DNA of 64,000 nt. Origin: Apiospora phragmitis. Taxonomy: Eukaryota > Ascomycota > Sordariomycetes > Amphisphaeriales > Apiosporaceae. The stretch's first letter is position 1, and each line of letters opens with the position of its first letter. The stretch lies in contig JAQQWL010000011.1 in the NCBI GenBank assembly GCA_038363925.1, forward strand, positions 2,852,001-2,916,000, read 5' to 3'. Below the pieces are notes generated by a model. The model was not told the origin of the DNA, ran no database searches, and saw only the letters and a list, made by a program, of their open reading frames with translations. Positions 1 to 12,009 of this stretch are shown here, piece by piece. A program made the translations under genes and the position numbers.

Positions 1-2717
1 TCCTTAGCATGATGGGCTTGACCGGGGACGGAGTAGTATATCCTAGGGGTAAGGAGAGGGGTTGGACAATAACATTGAAATAAGTGGTCTTCTTTTCAGA
101 TAATTACCCCGCCCCTCAATTGCTGTCTTGGGCCCCGTTCGGGACTCTTTGTTGGCTGAGACCCTGAATCTGCACCTACTTACGGCTACATACAACCACT
201 GCAGGTCTTCTGCTGTCTTCTGGCATTAACTCCATGCAGGGGTAATGTTGGACTCGACGCCTATTCGAGGAGGGAGAAGAGTTGACTCGTCCGAACCAAT
301 TCTAGAAGTTCATAGCCTACAGCGGAAGAGTCAGGCCTCGCCTAAGTACCTACAGTAGTATCGTGCAACCACTACAAACCACGTGTACATCCTTTTTAGA
401 TCCCTTAACTTTAGATCGTCTTGGAAGCCAGTAGTTGAGTTATTAGTCGCGCCGGCTGCTGAGGCACGAATCGCCGGCTTGCCGGTACGATCATCGCTTG
501 GGATATGAGTGAAATCCAGAGGAATTGAATGGGCTGAGACATGGAATGCAATCCCCCTGCGGCTATGAGGCTGCCGTGCCGTCTCATGCGCGAAACACGA
601 ACGACCTGACATGCCCGACTTGTTTGACGCCATTGCTATTTCGATCTGTACGCAGGAATTGACTTGCTCAGTGACTGTGAAGGAAGGCCCTCGGACCTCG
701 AGATGCAACACCAAGATCACTCATCACACACCTTGGGCCCGGCCGTCTGCCGTTTTGCTTGGAGAGAAACATCCCATACCACCCCTGTCCGGATCCATGC
801 GACTTATATATGGGATCTGCATGGCAAGGCCCCGTACATACAGGTAGGTTCAGGTACTACGCCTTCGCTCTGCCTATCAAGTCCAACGCTTCTCCCCAAT
901 GTACTGCACGTCATCCAGGCCGTTTTACACACTTCTGTAGGCAGGGATAGGATCCAAGTAGGAAGACTCATCAGGTTAATGCCTTCATGGCGATTCCATG
1001 TAGGAAGTCTTCCTTCTACCCTAGACTTGAAACGGCCTTCGGGTAAGGCAGCCATCTCCTTTCCGTTGTGGTCTCAACTCCACGCGTGCCGTTCGCCGTG
1101 TTACCCTCCTAGCCCAACACTACCTAAATACCAAGGTCAATCCTTGCCCCCCACGTTGTCTTCCAGCTTCTTAGCACCGCATGTGCTGCAGTTGACGAGA
1201 CGATATGAGATTATCGTAGCCGCAGCAGCCCTTTGCATAGGTGGCTGACGGGTATCGTACCCACCTCTCTATTCGTCCATGCATGTCCTTTGGGCCCTGG
1301 GCAAATGAATCCCTATGCGCATAAGGGGCGAGCCTGGGAGAGGCCGGGGGCAGCCTTCAATATTACCCACCTCGTCGCTGCCTGGCAGTAAACACCTCAC
1401 CGCATTGCCCATGGGCTAGTTGACGTTGACTCGCCAGTATAGGGAACTCCGAGTGGATATAGGTAGATGACTGAATGCACGCGTGTGGTCGTCTCCTGTA
1501 AGGTGCGGACGAACTTGTTAATCCAAGGGAGAAAAAGCTTCCTTGAGTCGGTTGTTGGGAGCCGGCGGCCCGTCCCTGATTCAGGTAGTACTCAAACCTT
1601 CCGTTCACATTACAGCAGAATCGAGTGACGTGAGCACATCGACTTCGTTTTCTAGAAGCATGACCGACTTCCTACCTACCATTGGCCGTAGGCCGAGACG
1701 AAATGCCCCCAGAAACCTCGTATTTCAGATGGTGTAAGCCTGCAGTATCTCAGAAGCTGGATACCGACGTTCGGAAGGGAATATCCGCATCGTTATATCC
1801 GTACCAAATCGATAATGTACTTTTTGACATATCGAAAGAAATCGAACAAAAACAGACCCCAAGGTATCGCATGACTTGCAACTTCCGGCATACTGGACCT
1901 TAGGTAGGCTTATCGAATCGGTCCATCAAGACATCGAGTCTGGATATCTAAAGCAGCAATCGGAGTAGGAAGCTGTTCGGGTAAGTTACATAATGTACTG
2001 TTGTAGATTCTATATAAAGGGGAGGGAAACTAAGTAAAAGAAAAGGTGGCCCGGATAACATATCAATCAGTTGGAATCTAATTTGATGGCGAGGCTGCGT
2101 TTTGTATATAAGCAAAAGAGCCAGAGCCAGAGCCAGAGCCAGGTGCCAGAAGCAGAAGCAAAAGCAGAAGCAAGCTGCAGCTGGCTTGTGGGTCAACGGG
2201 GTGCTTGTTGGAGTTCCAGCACAAAAAAAAGATGACAGACAAGCGCAAGCGGCCAGCAGCCTCGAGCAGCTCGAGCGGTGCCTTGCGTGCACAGGGACAT
2301 TTGATTGACTTGACTGGTTGACGGATTGATCGCTACGCAGGTGTTTTCGCCCACCTCCGTCTCACGGTGGCCTTTGAGTAAATGCTGATCTTTTGATCCG
2401 AAACTTCATTTCTGAATTGGGCTTTTCACTACTATTGCTGTCATCGAAACAAACGGGATTCAAAGGCCACCCTGGCATCCCTCCGATCAGATCAGTGGAC
2501 TGGTCGGCTCGGCAGCCCCCTATTTCATTTCAATTTGAAGGCTAAAATTCATTTGGCGATTGTACTTATTTTTCTCCCCCGTGGCGCCGATAACTGTTTC
2601 CCATTGATGGCTGCTGACACGTTATCGTGAATTTTCCCTTCCAGACCACCACCGCCGCCGCTACCTATGTCACTGGAAACATAGATAACCACCGACCAAG
2701 ACAACCTTGACGAACCC
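1..2717. other. Intergenic, no supported gene
   Basis: I see no open frame here with recognisable protein character; short overlapping frames occur on both strands, none with plausible exon structure or family similarity. The stretch holds TACCTA/TAGGTA-type words (for example near 340, 843 and 1672), a small hexamer repeat at 2118-2141 and a TATATAAG-like box at about 2105. The last few hundred bases should include the promoter and 5' leader of the mannosyltransferase gene that follows. Confidence 0.6.
2118..2174. repeat. GAGCCA hexamer repeat and purine-rich tract
   Basis: Four perfect tandem copies of gagcca (2118-2141) are followed by an imperfect agaagc/aaaagc purine-rich run to about 2174. 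It lies about 550 bp upstream of the Mnn9-type gene and directly after a tatataag sequence. This is a simple repeat with no sign of mobility. Confidence 0.8.
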
Positions 2718-3874
2718 ATGGCGCGCCCCATGGGGCCAGTTCGTCTGCGGAGGACGAACCCTGTGACCGTCATCATAGGGATTGTCCTCTGTACCTTCAT
2801 CATCTACTTCTTGTCCAATTCCGGTTCCGCCTCGCGACCGACCACGTCTAAGAGCCGCAACGTCAACTCCAAGCCCGTCCCCAAGTCCAACCTCGCCCAC
2901 ATCCGTCGCGACGTCCAGCGCTTCAACCTGAATCATGTCACCATCACCAAGGACCCCATCGCAAACCACGAGGCCGTCCTCATCCTGACCCCGATGGCCC
3001 GATTCTACCAAGACTACTGGGACAACCTCCCTGAAGCTCAGCTACCCGCACGAGCTCATCACCCTCGGCTTCATCATCCCCAAGAACAAGGAGGGCAACG
3101 CCGCCACCACGGCCCTGCAGGCGCAGATCGCCAAGACGCAGAAGAGCGCCACCAACAAGTTCCGGCGCGTCATCATTGAGCGGCAGGACTTCGACCCGCC
3201 GCTGGCCTCGCAGGATGAGTCGGAGCGCCACAAGATGGAGAACCAGAAGGTGCGCCGGGCCGCCATGTCCAAGGCGCGGAACTCGCTGCTCTTCACCACC
3301 CTCGGCCCGGACACGTCGTGGGTGCTCTGGCTCGACGGCGACATCGTCGAGACCCCGTCCACGCTCATCCAGGACCTCGCGTCGCACGACAAGCCCATCA
3401 TCGTGCCCAACTGCTACCAGCGCTACAAGGACGACAGCGGCAAGCCGGCCGAGCGTGCCTACGACTTCAACAGCTGGCAGGACAGCGAGACGGCTCAGGA
3501 GCTCGCCGCCAAGATGGGCCCCGAGGACCTGCTGCTCGAGGGCTACGAGGCCCTCCCGACCTACCGCACCCTCATGGCCTACATGGAGCTCGACGACAAG
3601 GAGGACGTGCGGGCCGAGGTCCCGCTCGACGGCGTGGGTGGAACCGCGCTGCTGGTGAGGGCCGATGTCCACCGAGATGGCGCCATGTTCCCGCCCTTCC
3701 CCTTCTACCACCTCATCGAGACCGAGGGTTTCGCCAAGATGGCCAAGAGGTTGGGCTGGCAAGCGACTGGGCTGCCAAATTACAAGGTATGCAACAATAG
3801 CTTGACACCGTTGATTGGCCACATCTACGAATATACTAACATCTTGCGCCTAGGTCTATCACTATAACGAGTAG
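2718..3874 (+). CDS. Mannan polymerase subunit, Mnn9/Anp1/Van1 family (frame broken)
   Basis: Golgi type II glycosyltransferase of the Mnn9/Anp1/Van1 family, which extends the alpha-1,6-mannose backbone of N-glycan outer chains. Seen: a short basic N-terminus, one signal-anchor segment (residues about 14-34, PVTVIIGIVLCTFIIYFL), a family block starting ILTPMARF, a DXD-type metal/nucleotide-sugar motif in WLDGDIVE, and a late PPFPFYHLIETEGFAKMAKR block. One intron is read at 3787-3853 (gtatgc...ctaac...ctag), giving the ending NYKVYHYNE. Length would be about 362 residues, normal for the family. Oddity: the frame changes at about 3030. An extra C in ctccctg splits the conserved run DNLLKLSYPHELI, so no single frame encodes the protein. 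The short N-terminus resembles Mnn9 more than Anp1 or Van1; which paralogue it is remains inference. Confidence 0.9.
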
Positions 3875-5053
3875 ACGACTTGGTACCTTTTAATATGATG
3901 AATTATCTCATACCTCCTTCTCAGCTGATTAGCATGATACGGGTTCTTCTAGTGTCTTCGCATTTTAGCAACACGGACATTACATTACCTTTTGAGGGAA
4001 AACGGCCACCAAACAGTTGAAGGTAGAAAGTCCCAATCGCGAGCACAGGAGCCCCATGGTGGAGAGGTTCTACTACTGTATATCATTACTCCTGCATCCT
4101 CTTTCTGCAAGATTGCCAGTGGCTACCAGCACTGTTGGATGGACTACTGAACCCAAAGGTCCGTGGAGGGAAGAGGACTCGGTTCCTCGATGACTGCAAG
4201 AGCTCATGCACACATACACACGCGGCTCGGCGGGATCTGCACTTTAGGGACAGGCAGCATGGCTGGGAGTTGTTTCGATTTAGAACGAATCAAACGTGTT
4301 CAGACGACCCGGTCCATTATTTTGGAAATCTCATTCTCGTTATATCAGTATACGACCATCATTGTTCCTGGTGATTTGCAGGCCACTTTTGCAGAATGTC
4401 ACGAGGAGAGTCCCCCCCTTGACCAATGAAATATCATTATTCACGTAACCCTATACAGAACACACAGCTGTAATCACCGATATCTCCATATGAGCCCAAT
4501 AAGCCGTCAGTGCCGGTCGACGTCTGAACAAGCTCTCCCATAATAAAGACGCTTGCAACCGGGCACATGGCATACATTAGATATAGCACCGTGGTCCCAG
4601 TACATGCCGTTTCCGCCCCTTTCCTTTGCCCTCTTTTCGAGGGGATTTCCCGCATTACGTATCAGTCTCCCCAGCGCCTGTTCCCTGACCATCCGCGATC
4701 AATAGGGCCGTAGTCCGCGCTACCTCATTACCATTATACCATGACCTTTTTTTTCTCGCTTTTTTCTTTCCGGATTGAGGGGATTTCTTATAACCTGGCC
4801 TAGTCGGTTGGTCATTCATTGGATGGTCCTTCCACCCGTCCCATTATTCTGGGTTGACCCCGCTCACCAGCCCTATGCCCCTGGTTTTACCAGATCATCT
4901 GGGTTTCTCTGTCCAGCCCTTTGGCGGTATCAAGTTGATATTCGTCTCTTTCTGTGTGTTTTGTTCTCTCTCTCTTTGCTTTCTTCATTATCTCCCTGAA
5001 TAAGGTGCCGTCGTAGCAGCAGCCGAGGATGGTGTAAAGAAAGGGGGCGCGCG
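3875..5053. other. Intergenic between two convergent genes
   Basis: This holds the 3' flanks of the plus-strand mannosyltransferase gene and the minus-strand Pex4 gene. No supported coding region was seen. Pyrimidine-rich runs occur around 4746-4770 and 4955-4985. Confidence 0.6.
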
Positions 5054-5842
5054 CTACCGGCCGGTGTACTTGCCGCCGAGGTCGGAGTCGCGGACCCAGA
5101 ACTCGACGAGGCGGCGGGCGCCGACGTGGTCGCCGGCGCGCAGCAGGGCGGCGACGTCGACGTTGAGCGGGGAGTCGGTCTCGGGGCAGCTGGAGCATGC
5201 GCACGGCGCGCACGCACTCGAGCACACTGTAGGCCGGGGTCCAGGCGCCGCCCTTCTTGAGCAGGTCCAGGCAGATCTCGCCCGTCTGCAGGCCGATGTT
5301 GGCGTGCACCACGGGCGTCGCGAACGAGATCTGCGGCGGCTCCAGCGGGTAGGCCGGCGGGACGGTGATGCGGAGGAGCCAGCGGCCGTCTAAGTGGCGG
5401 GGGACGGAACGGGTTAGCTGGCTGCTTGACTGACTGACTGACTGACTGACTGACTGACTGACTAGGCGATGAAAAGGGAGGAGGGAGAGGGGAGGGGGGA
5501 GGAGGAAGATGGTGTGTGCGTTGCGTTGCGTGAGTGTCGGTCTAGTTTAGGTAGGTAACACCGCAGGCAATTGAATAGGACGTCATTGTCTTTGCCTTTA
5601 CCCCAAAGTGCAGCCGCAATTGATCGGAACAATAAATAAAATGTCTGGAGTTACCAACCATCGTATCCATTACCAATGCCCCGGCCATTGATGACGGCCT
5701 CCCACTGAAGCAGCTCATCTTCGCTGACGGGACCAAGTCGCTCGATTCCCGTCTCGGCGGGGGCTTCCTTCTCCCAGTTCGTGAGTTCGCGGAGCAGGCG
5801 CTTGGTGGCGCTGCGCGAGGATGCGCCCGATGACGATGGCAT
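5054..5842 (-). CDS. PEX4: Peroxisomal ubiquitin-conjugating enzyme E2 (Pex4 type, frame broken)
   Basis: E2 enzyme that in the Pex4 family monoubiquitinates the import receptor Pex5 at the peroxisome membrane so it can be recycled. Exon 1 is 5659-5842 and exon 2 is 5054-5389. The intron 5390-5658 has a weak donor (gttggt), a ttag acceptor and a tgac repeat. Read-through gives GYDDGRWLLRITVPPAYPLE, followed by the catalytic-cysteine block TGEICLDLLKKGGAWTPAYS and the family ending beginning CPETDSPLNVDVAALLRAGD. Expected length is about 172 residues. The start has the short SATKRLLRELTNWEK helix typical of E2s. Oddity: one extra base near 5192 (ctccagctgc where ctcagctgc is expected) throws the last 50 residues out of frame. 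Pex4 is preferred over other E2s because of the GPVSEDELLQWEAVINGRG N-terminal segment and the CPETDSPLN block. Confidence 0.88.
5427..5462. repeat. (TGAC)n microsatellite inside the Pex4 intron
   Basis: Nine perfect tandem copies of tgac lie within the 269-bp intron of the Pex4-type gene, close to its 3' splice site on the minus strand. The tract is likely length-variable between strains. Confidence 0.9.
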
Positions 5843-7894
5843 TGTGGTGTTTATCTGGGAAGAATTGAATTGGCCGACGAGTCCTCTCTACGTGCGCGGG
5901 CGATGCATGTGGTGATGGATGGTTGGTCTGGTCGCTTTCTTTCCGCACCTACGTATGCCTATGCAATGACATTACATAACCGCATCTTGCCATAGTCCGA
6001 TGCTGCTATCGATAGCGGGTTAGCGAGGCTAGACCCAGTTTGTCCGGTAGGTGTGGGCAGGGCTCCGATTATTGATTGTCGATTATCTCGATAATCTGTT
6101 TGTTAGATGAACTACAGTTCTACGTGAAGCCAGGATGTAACCTGCCGGTACAGACCGCCGCGGGGCCGTGTCTCCCACGTCCTTGGTATGATATAGTGAC
6201 CTGAGAAGTTCAATGCTAGGTAGCTATTGGACCGTTTCCGAGATGATCGACAATGAAGAAGCATTACAACATTTTGCTCCACGGCCTCGCTGGCGACCAT
6301 TTCCTGGGCATCTTGTCCCAAGTCACATGAGCGAGTAAACCAGCGCCCTTCGAGACTCATACATGCATACGCATGCGTCCAACGGCGCTGCACTTCGGAC
6401 AGCACCGCCAGTAAGAGCGCCTTTGGGAAGCCATCCCCCACGGACCCGTGATGCTTATGCTGGGTCTCCTTCCTAATCAAGTCACCGGTACACCAAGCCG
6501 GGATGCCGACGCAATGGTTCAGCCCCGTCTTTGGCCGTATGTATCATAAGCACAACGTCTTCATGACAAGGCGATTCCGTCAGTTTGCTAATTGCGTCCA
6601 AGTTCGGACTCAGAGCCAGCTGAAAAGGCCCCGTAACACGACATTATGAGTATTCTATGTCGTCATTCCCGCGGGCCCGTCTCCATCCGGGGTGGCAGAG
6701 ACTGCTCTAGACTTGCTCGTGTGTTGACAAAACAAGGCCAGCTCATCCTTCTCCCGGTTCTTTTTTTGATAGGTCGCACAAAGCCGTAGCGAGGGAGGGT
6801 CAGGAGACTTACTTCCGAAGCTCTCGTGCCCACCGCCAGCGTTGAAATAGAGTAGAGTGATGGGATGTTAGTCATGTTCATTGGCCTGCCGCGCCCAAAG
6901 AAGCCCGGGGCATTCTTACCCTGGCGGGCCGGGCCAATGGTGATACTGGTCAGCTCAAGTACGCGGGGATCGGCTACCTAGTCCGCTCTATACAGGTCTA
7001 CAGGTCGAGCCTCCCGCTCAGATCCACCACCCCCGAGCTAGGGCATTGATGGGTATGGAACAAAGGCCCCGATTCCCCGTCCGCAATACTCCTCCCATCC
7101 TTTTAGAGCGCATATATCAACCCTGTGCCCTCGCCCTCGCCCCAGCACTGGGCATATCGTTTCACCCATCACCCACAGCAAGCACCATCCCGCCTCTACG
7201 GATTCGGAGATGGCTGGCTCCCTTCTGTTGGTACAAAGCATTGATAAACTACACGACTACCCTCAAGTCACAGTTCAATTTGACGGCTGCAATGCTTCAA
7301 CCTAGTCGCTCTTCACATATATTGGAGCGACTTTGGATTGTTCTCGAGACCCTGTCCTATACTGTAAATCCCAAATCCCACTGAAGATGACTGACACCAG
7401 GTACTCCGTTGAAGCCATACACGTAATCATATATCATAGGTGGACCAAGGCAACCTTTTCTCGCAATGGCATCCAAACGCATATTACCACCCCAACTTAT
7501 TAATGCCTGGGCAAGCATGCCATATGCACATCAACCTTTCAGTACTGACGAAGGGATGTCCAACCGGCGGCCACAGATGTTTCATTCCGGCTCTCGGGAT
7601 GACCACGAGCCATGGGGAGTCTGAGTAGGGGCCGGTGGATTGGGGCAAACACCCATGTTCCAACATCATGCCTGGTCCTACTGGACCTCAGCTTGCTGCA
7701 GTAGGCGGCAATTATTGGTACGTACTAACCAATAGACCGATGCCACTTCTTGAGCGTTCTATGTGGGCAAATTTAGCTAAACCCATTCCAACTTGACGCT
7801 GGTGCTGGTCCGAATGAGCCGCGTGGCAAGGAGGAATGGAACCGTCGTATCGGAAGCGTTGACGCCAACAACTCGGACGCAGGGTACATGCCTC
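5843..7894. other. Intergenic, no supported gene
   Basis: About 2 kb between the start of the Pex4-type gene and the stop of the bZIP gene, both on the minus strand. Short frames are present, but none shows family similarity or exon structure. The right end includes the 3' flank of the bZIP gene. Confidence 0.6.
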
Positions 7895-8865
7895 TTATGT
7901 AATCTGCCGGGCCGCTGTCGCCAGGTAGTTCTGGATGAACTCGCAGTTGCAGTCTCCATGACGCAAAATCTCGTTCTTGAGCCAAAGTACGTCCTCGCGC
8001 AAGCTTGCGGCGTGCTGCGACAGCGACGCCCGCTGGGCCGCCAGCTCCCGTTCGCGCTCTCTCAGTTCGTCGACGTATTTCTTTGATTTCTCACGACATT
8101 TGCTGGCCGCAAGGCGGTTCTTTTCCCTATTCCGCTCATGTCTCTGGCCCCGCGCGGCGGTGGTGACCTCTAATACGGAGATGGAAGACCCCATGTCGCC
8201 GCTTCCTAGACGTCCTTGTGAACGAAGGGCGTTCAGTGCTGCTTCGTGGTCGTCATTCAGATCCACTGGAGAGTCTCCGTGACTGGATTGTTCGTATTCA
8301 ATATGGGGGGCCGTGGGGCCATGGCCATGGCCACTGAAATAGGTATGCCCGCTGAGTCCTTGACCATTTCCAGCAAGCGTCGCTGTTGGTGAAAGATGAT
8401 GTTGTTGTTGCTGCTGCTGTTGTTGTTGTGATAGTGCCTGGTTGACTTGGTGCGATAGATTCGTAGCGGAGTGACCGAACTAGTGCATCATTCCTTGGTC
8501 AGCTCACAAAATGATGAACGGGTGAGGTGGTTAAAATGACAAAGCGCCAGTGAGCTCAAGTTGTGTTATTTGACCGCTTGCGATGTCGAGGACGAGCATT
8601 GCGCGGAACAGCTAATTTGTACATCCCGATCCAATTGCGCAGTACTTTGTTGGAGAAATTGGCTTGGACATACTTGATGCGGGAGATTATACTGCTCGAT
8701 GTTCTGCCTTGCTGGAAAGCTATAGTCGTATTGGTCCTCCTCCAAGGAAGAATAGTAGCCGCCAGACGATGCCGTGGGCGGACCGAAGTCAGTCGCGTTG
8801 AAGTAGTTCATGTGGTCGGCTGACATGGGGGGTTCCCTCCATGTCAACATGTCATTCTGGTCCAT
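7895..8865 (-). CDS. bZIP transcription factor, ATF/CREB (Atf1/AtfB-like) type
   Basis: Predicted nuclear DNA-binding regulator. Exon 1 is 8575-8865 and exon 2 is 7895-8479, giving about 291 residues. A run of nine glutamines follows early in exon 2 (near residue 115). The basic region (about residues 209-228) carries the bZIP signature NRLAASKCR, followed by a leucine-zipper heptad region (YVDELRERERELAAQ). The segment LKNEILRHGDCNCEFIQNYL after the zipper is typical of the fungal Atf1/AtfA/AtfB group, which acts in stress response, conidiation and sometimes secondary metabolism. The start at 8865 has a G at -3 and G at +4; an upstream in-frame start at 9021 is possible but its extension looks non-conserved. 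The 3' end of the intron is convincing (gctgacc branch, cactag), but the only frame-compatible donor, gtcaaa, is poor, so the exon 1 boundary is uncertain. Confidence 0.85.
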
Positions 8866-11268
8866 GACGGATATGAAGACTTGGGGGGGGTTGCCGCAGG
8901 CTTGTATGGGTAGTAGGAGCAGAAGCCCTCTTTCTCCTTGGTGTACTGGCTGGGCTGGACTGGACTGGAGTGGCGTGTCTTTGTTGGTGATACTAATCCA
9001 GTGTTGCCGAATAAGTTGCAAGACAAGGAGTGGGTGGAACTTGGCGTCTCCTGAATAGCTCGTTTGCTCAACGGTCTGTGTACTGGTTTATCAAGAAGAC
9101 TTTATCTATTAGAAATACATATATGCCATATACTGTTTCCGCTCCCCTCTACTTTCCTGCTCTCCCAAGGCTGTCCGCCACAGTGCCAATGCGTGATGAC
9201 CAGGGGTCTAGGCAGAGGTGGAGAGCACCAGCTAGCTACATGGTTCCGAAGTATACATACAAGTAGTTCGGGAGTTACTGTCCCACCTCTCTTTTGATTG
9301 GGCGGCGGGAGCTGGGAGCATCCGTAAGACCGCGGCGCGCCGTGATTCGCTGCAGGATCCCAGCCAACGGCCAAGCCATCGAAGAGTGAGAGTCCCCCCG
9401 CCCAGGCCCAAACACCCAGGGACGCTCTGGCAGCTGGGTCTTACACCATACGCCGCCCATATGTACCCTGAAATGTAACGATGGAGAAGGAGGAGGATGT
9501 GCTGCATTACAAAGAAATAACCCGAGAGAGATATCCTGGGAAGCTGCTCGGGTGAGGAGTAAACTAGGCCATGACATGCTATATTATAGTAGGTTGCGTT
9601 TGACTTTGGCTCTTGCCAGTTTTAACCTTGACATTGACATATAGCGTTCGGGCTGGGTTCATCACGCCCTGCCTGCCTACCTAGCTCGAGTCGCTGGCCG
9701 GGATGGGCACGGGTATAGATACCCGCTACTATAGAGCGAGTTCTAGATCACAGACTGCGAATGGGAGCTTGCCCTGCTGCGTTTGCTTTTTTGTGCCCAA
9801 CGGAGTGATGATTCAATGGTCTTGCGAGACACGTCTGACCAGTCCGCCGTGTTCGAGGAGGGAATGGGAATCAGCGCCATGCAGGTGCGCATGTATGCAT
9901 TGCAGGTGGGGGAGGATAAGATAGCTCCTACGGTCCTACATCGTGGGCCAAGACGTTTCTTGAAAGTATGTAAGTGTGTAGTGAGTGGTAAGGCCAAACT
10001 CAGTATCTGTAGATGTCATCCGTGGAAAAGCGAGTGCGGCCTGACGAGACCGAGGTGGAACGAGATAATCACGACAGGACAACCAACCAGGGCGGACAGT
10101 TGATTATTAGGCAACTACTATATGCACATACCTACACGATAGTGCTTGGAAGAAGATCGAGATGGCCGCCGATCAACAGGTGGATATGATATAGAAAATG
10201 AGATGTGTAGATCCATCAGTCAGCCCTGTCTTCCACACGCCTCTGCTTTTTACCACCATCACCCAGCAGCAGCTCCACCACCGCTGCTACATACATACAT
10301 GTACATACTGCCCTTTACAAAATCCGGGCTCTGTGTGGTACGGGGTTGATCGGTCGCCCCACCGAGGAACAGAAGACAGACTCACAGAGAGATGAGAGAT
10401 CTTGGATTCTTGGCTGCTGGCTTGGCACGCCCCACAAGCCCAGCCAACACTGGAGCCGTTCGAGATTTAACGTGCCCCAATCACCCATCGCGGCCGGTGT
10501 CCTAGGCCGGGCCAATCAGAGGAACTCTCCTCCTCGTGCTGGTCGCCAAGGCCCAACTACATCAATAACCCAAACTGCCACCCAACCCTAACCCAACCGG
10601 ACGTGCTGCGTGTCCTCACTCCACGGTAACAAGCCGGGCGTGTCCCGGGGTCGTTGGCAGCAGCACCTGGTGATAGGCCAACAGGAGCATCGCGTATGTA
10701 TGTTCGACCACTCTGGCCTCCTTCCTTGTGGCACTTTTTCCCTCGTACAGATGGCGCTCGGTGGCTGTCGTATGCAGCGTGTGTACGGTAGTAGCGCGCC
10801 ACTGGTGTGCTGCATATTACACACACTTCTTCTTTCCTCGGGGAATCTGCAGGGGCGGCCGACAGAACAGAAACACCCGTCAGCTGATGAACTGCAGGGG
10901 CGGCCCACACCCACAGGGCATTGGCTGGCGGAATTGGCTCCGGACGTTTATCTCCTCCCTTTCCCTCGCAGTATTCCCTACTTGCTTATTGAATATCTCA
11001 TACGATGAGCAGGAGGCCCCTATTCCCGGGCGCCCTGTCAAACAGAGACCGGTTCTTACTGTACATACGGCTATCTGGCAAGTGGACCGATTCCCTCTTG
11101 ACACATCTCCAGGGTTTCCTTCCTTGGCAAGTCCACGAATCAACATCGTGACATTAACCACTTCCCTCCCAACGCCGGCGACGGGCCAAGTGTGGTTCTG
11201 TGTTGTCGTCGCAATAGACATAGCCGCTATCGTCTAGTGTCCAGTAGCGTTGCTCTTAACTTGCCTGC

Positions 11269-11284
11269 TCTCTCTCTCTCTCTC
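11269..11284. repeat. (CT)n microsatellite
   Basis: Perfect CT dinucleotide run of 16 bases in the gene-free region, followed by a C-rich stretch. Confidence 0.85.
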
Positions 11285-11996
11285 CCCCTATCTCTCGTCT
11301 GATCTATGTCATGTAACGTAACGGAAGTTAATCCTCAGCTTGACGGACAGACTTTGAGGCACAGGACTTAATTGCCATGTCCACTGCTATCCACTCACTC
11401 TCTGGCGGGAAACAAAAGTATGTCTACCTAGGTTGGCCGGGCCTGTCTAGTAGAGGATCCCGGCAGCATCCTTGGATCCACTGAACGCTGAATGTCCCGC
11501 GTATAGTACAAAGCAACATGCATCCATGCGGCCCGTCCTTGCTACATCTGTTTATACTTTGGTCCAAGGGCTAACTTGTACCCATGATGCATGTATAATG
11601 ATGTATATGTAGAGCCGGTACCTACCTACGTTATGCTACAGTACAAGTCAGTCGCCAGCAATAGCAACAACTTGACTTAGCACACCCGCAAATTCATAGC
11701 ACGTCTGGCATCGCACATTGAAGGCTAACTTAGACATTGTCGTTGGGAGAAGGACCATGCATTTCTGCCACGGCCTACAGTCCCATCGCTGATGGTTGCC
11801 CGGCGTCGCGCCGTATGCATGGAAGAAGAATTCCGGCGGGATCAAGCCAATGAAGCCAGACTTGGCTGGGCCTACTAGCATTAGTAGTCCATTTCCGCCC
11901 CTGGTCGAGATAGCGCACGCTGGCAATGCATCTCCCGTTCAGCCTCTTCTTCACCGGGACGCCATCAGTCAATCGAAATGAAGTTCCGGGGTGGGC

Positions 11997-12009
11997 GGGG
12001 GGGGGGGGG
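11997..12009. repeat. Poly-G homopolymer (13)
   Basis: Uninterrupted run of 13 G. Length is probably unreliable in any assembly. Confidence 0.9.
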
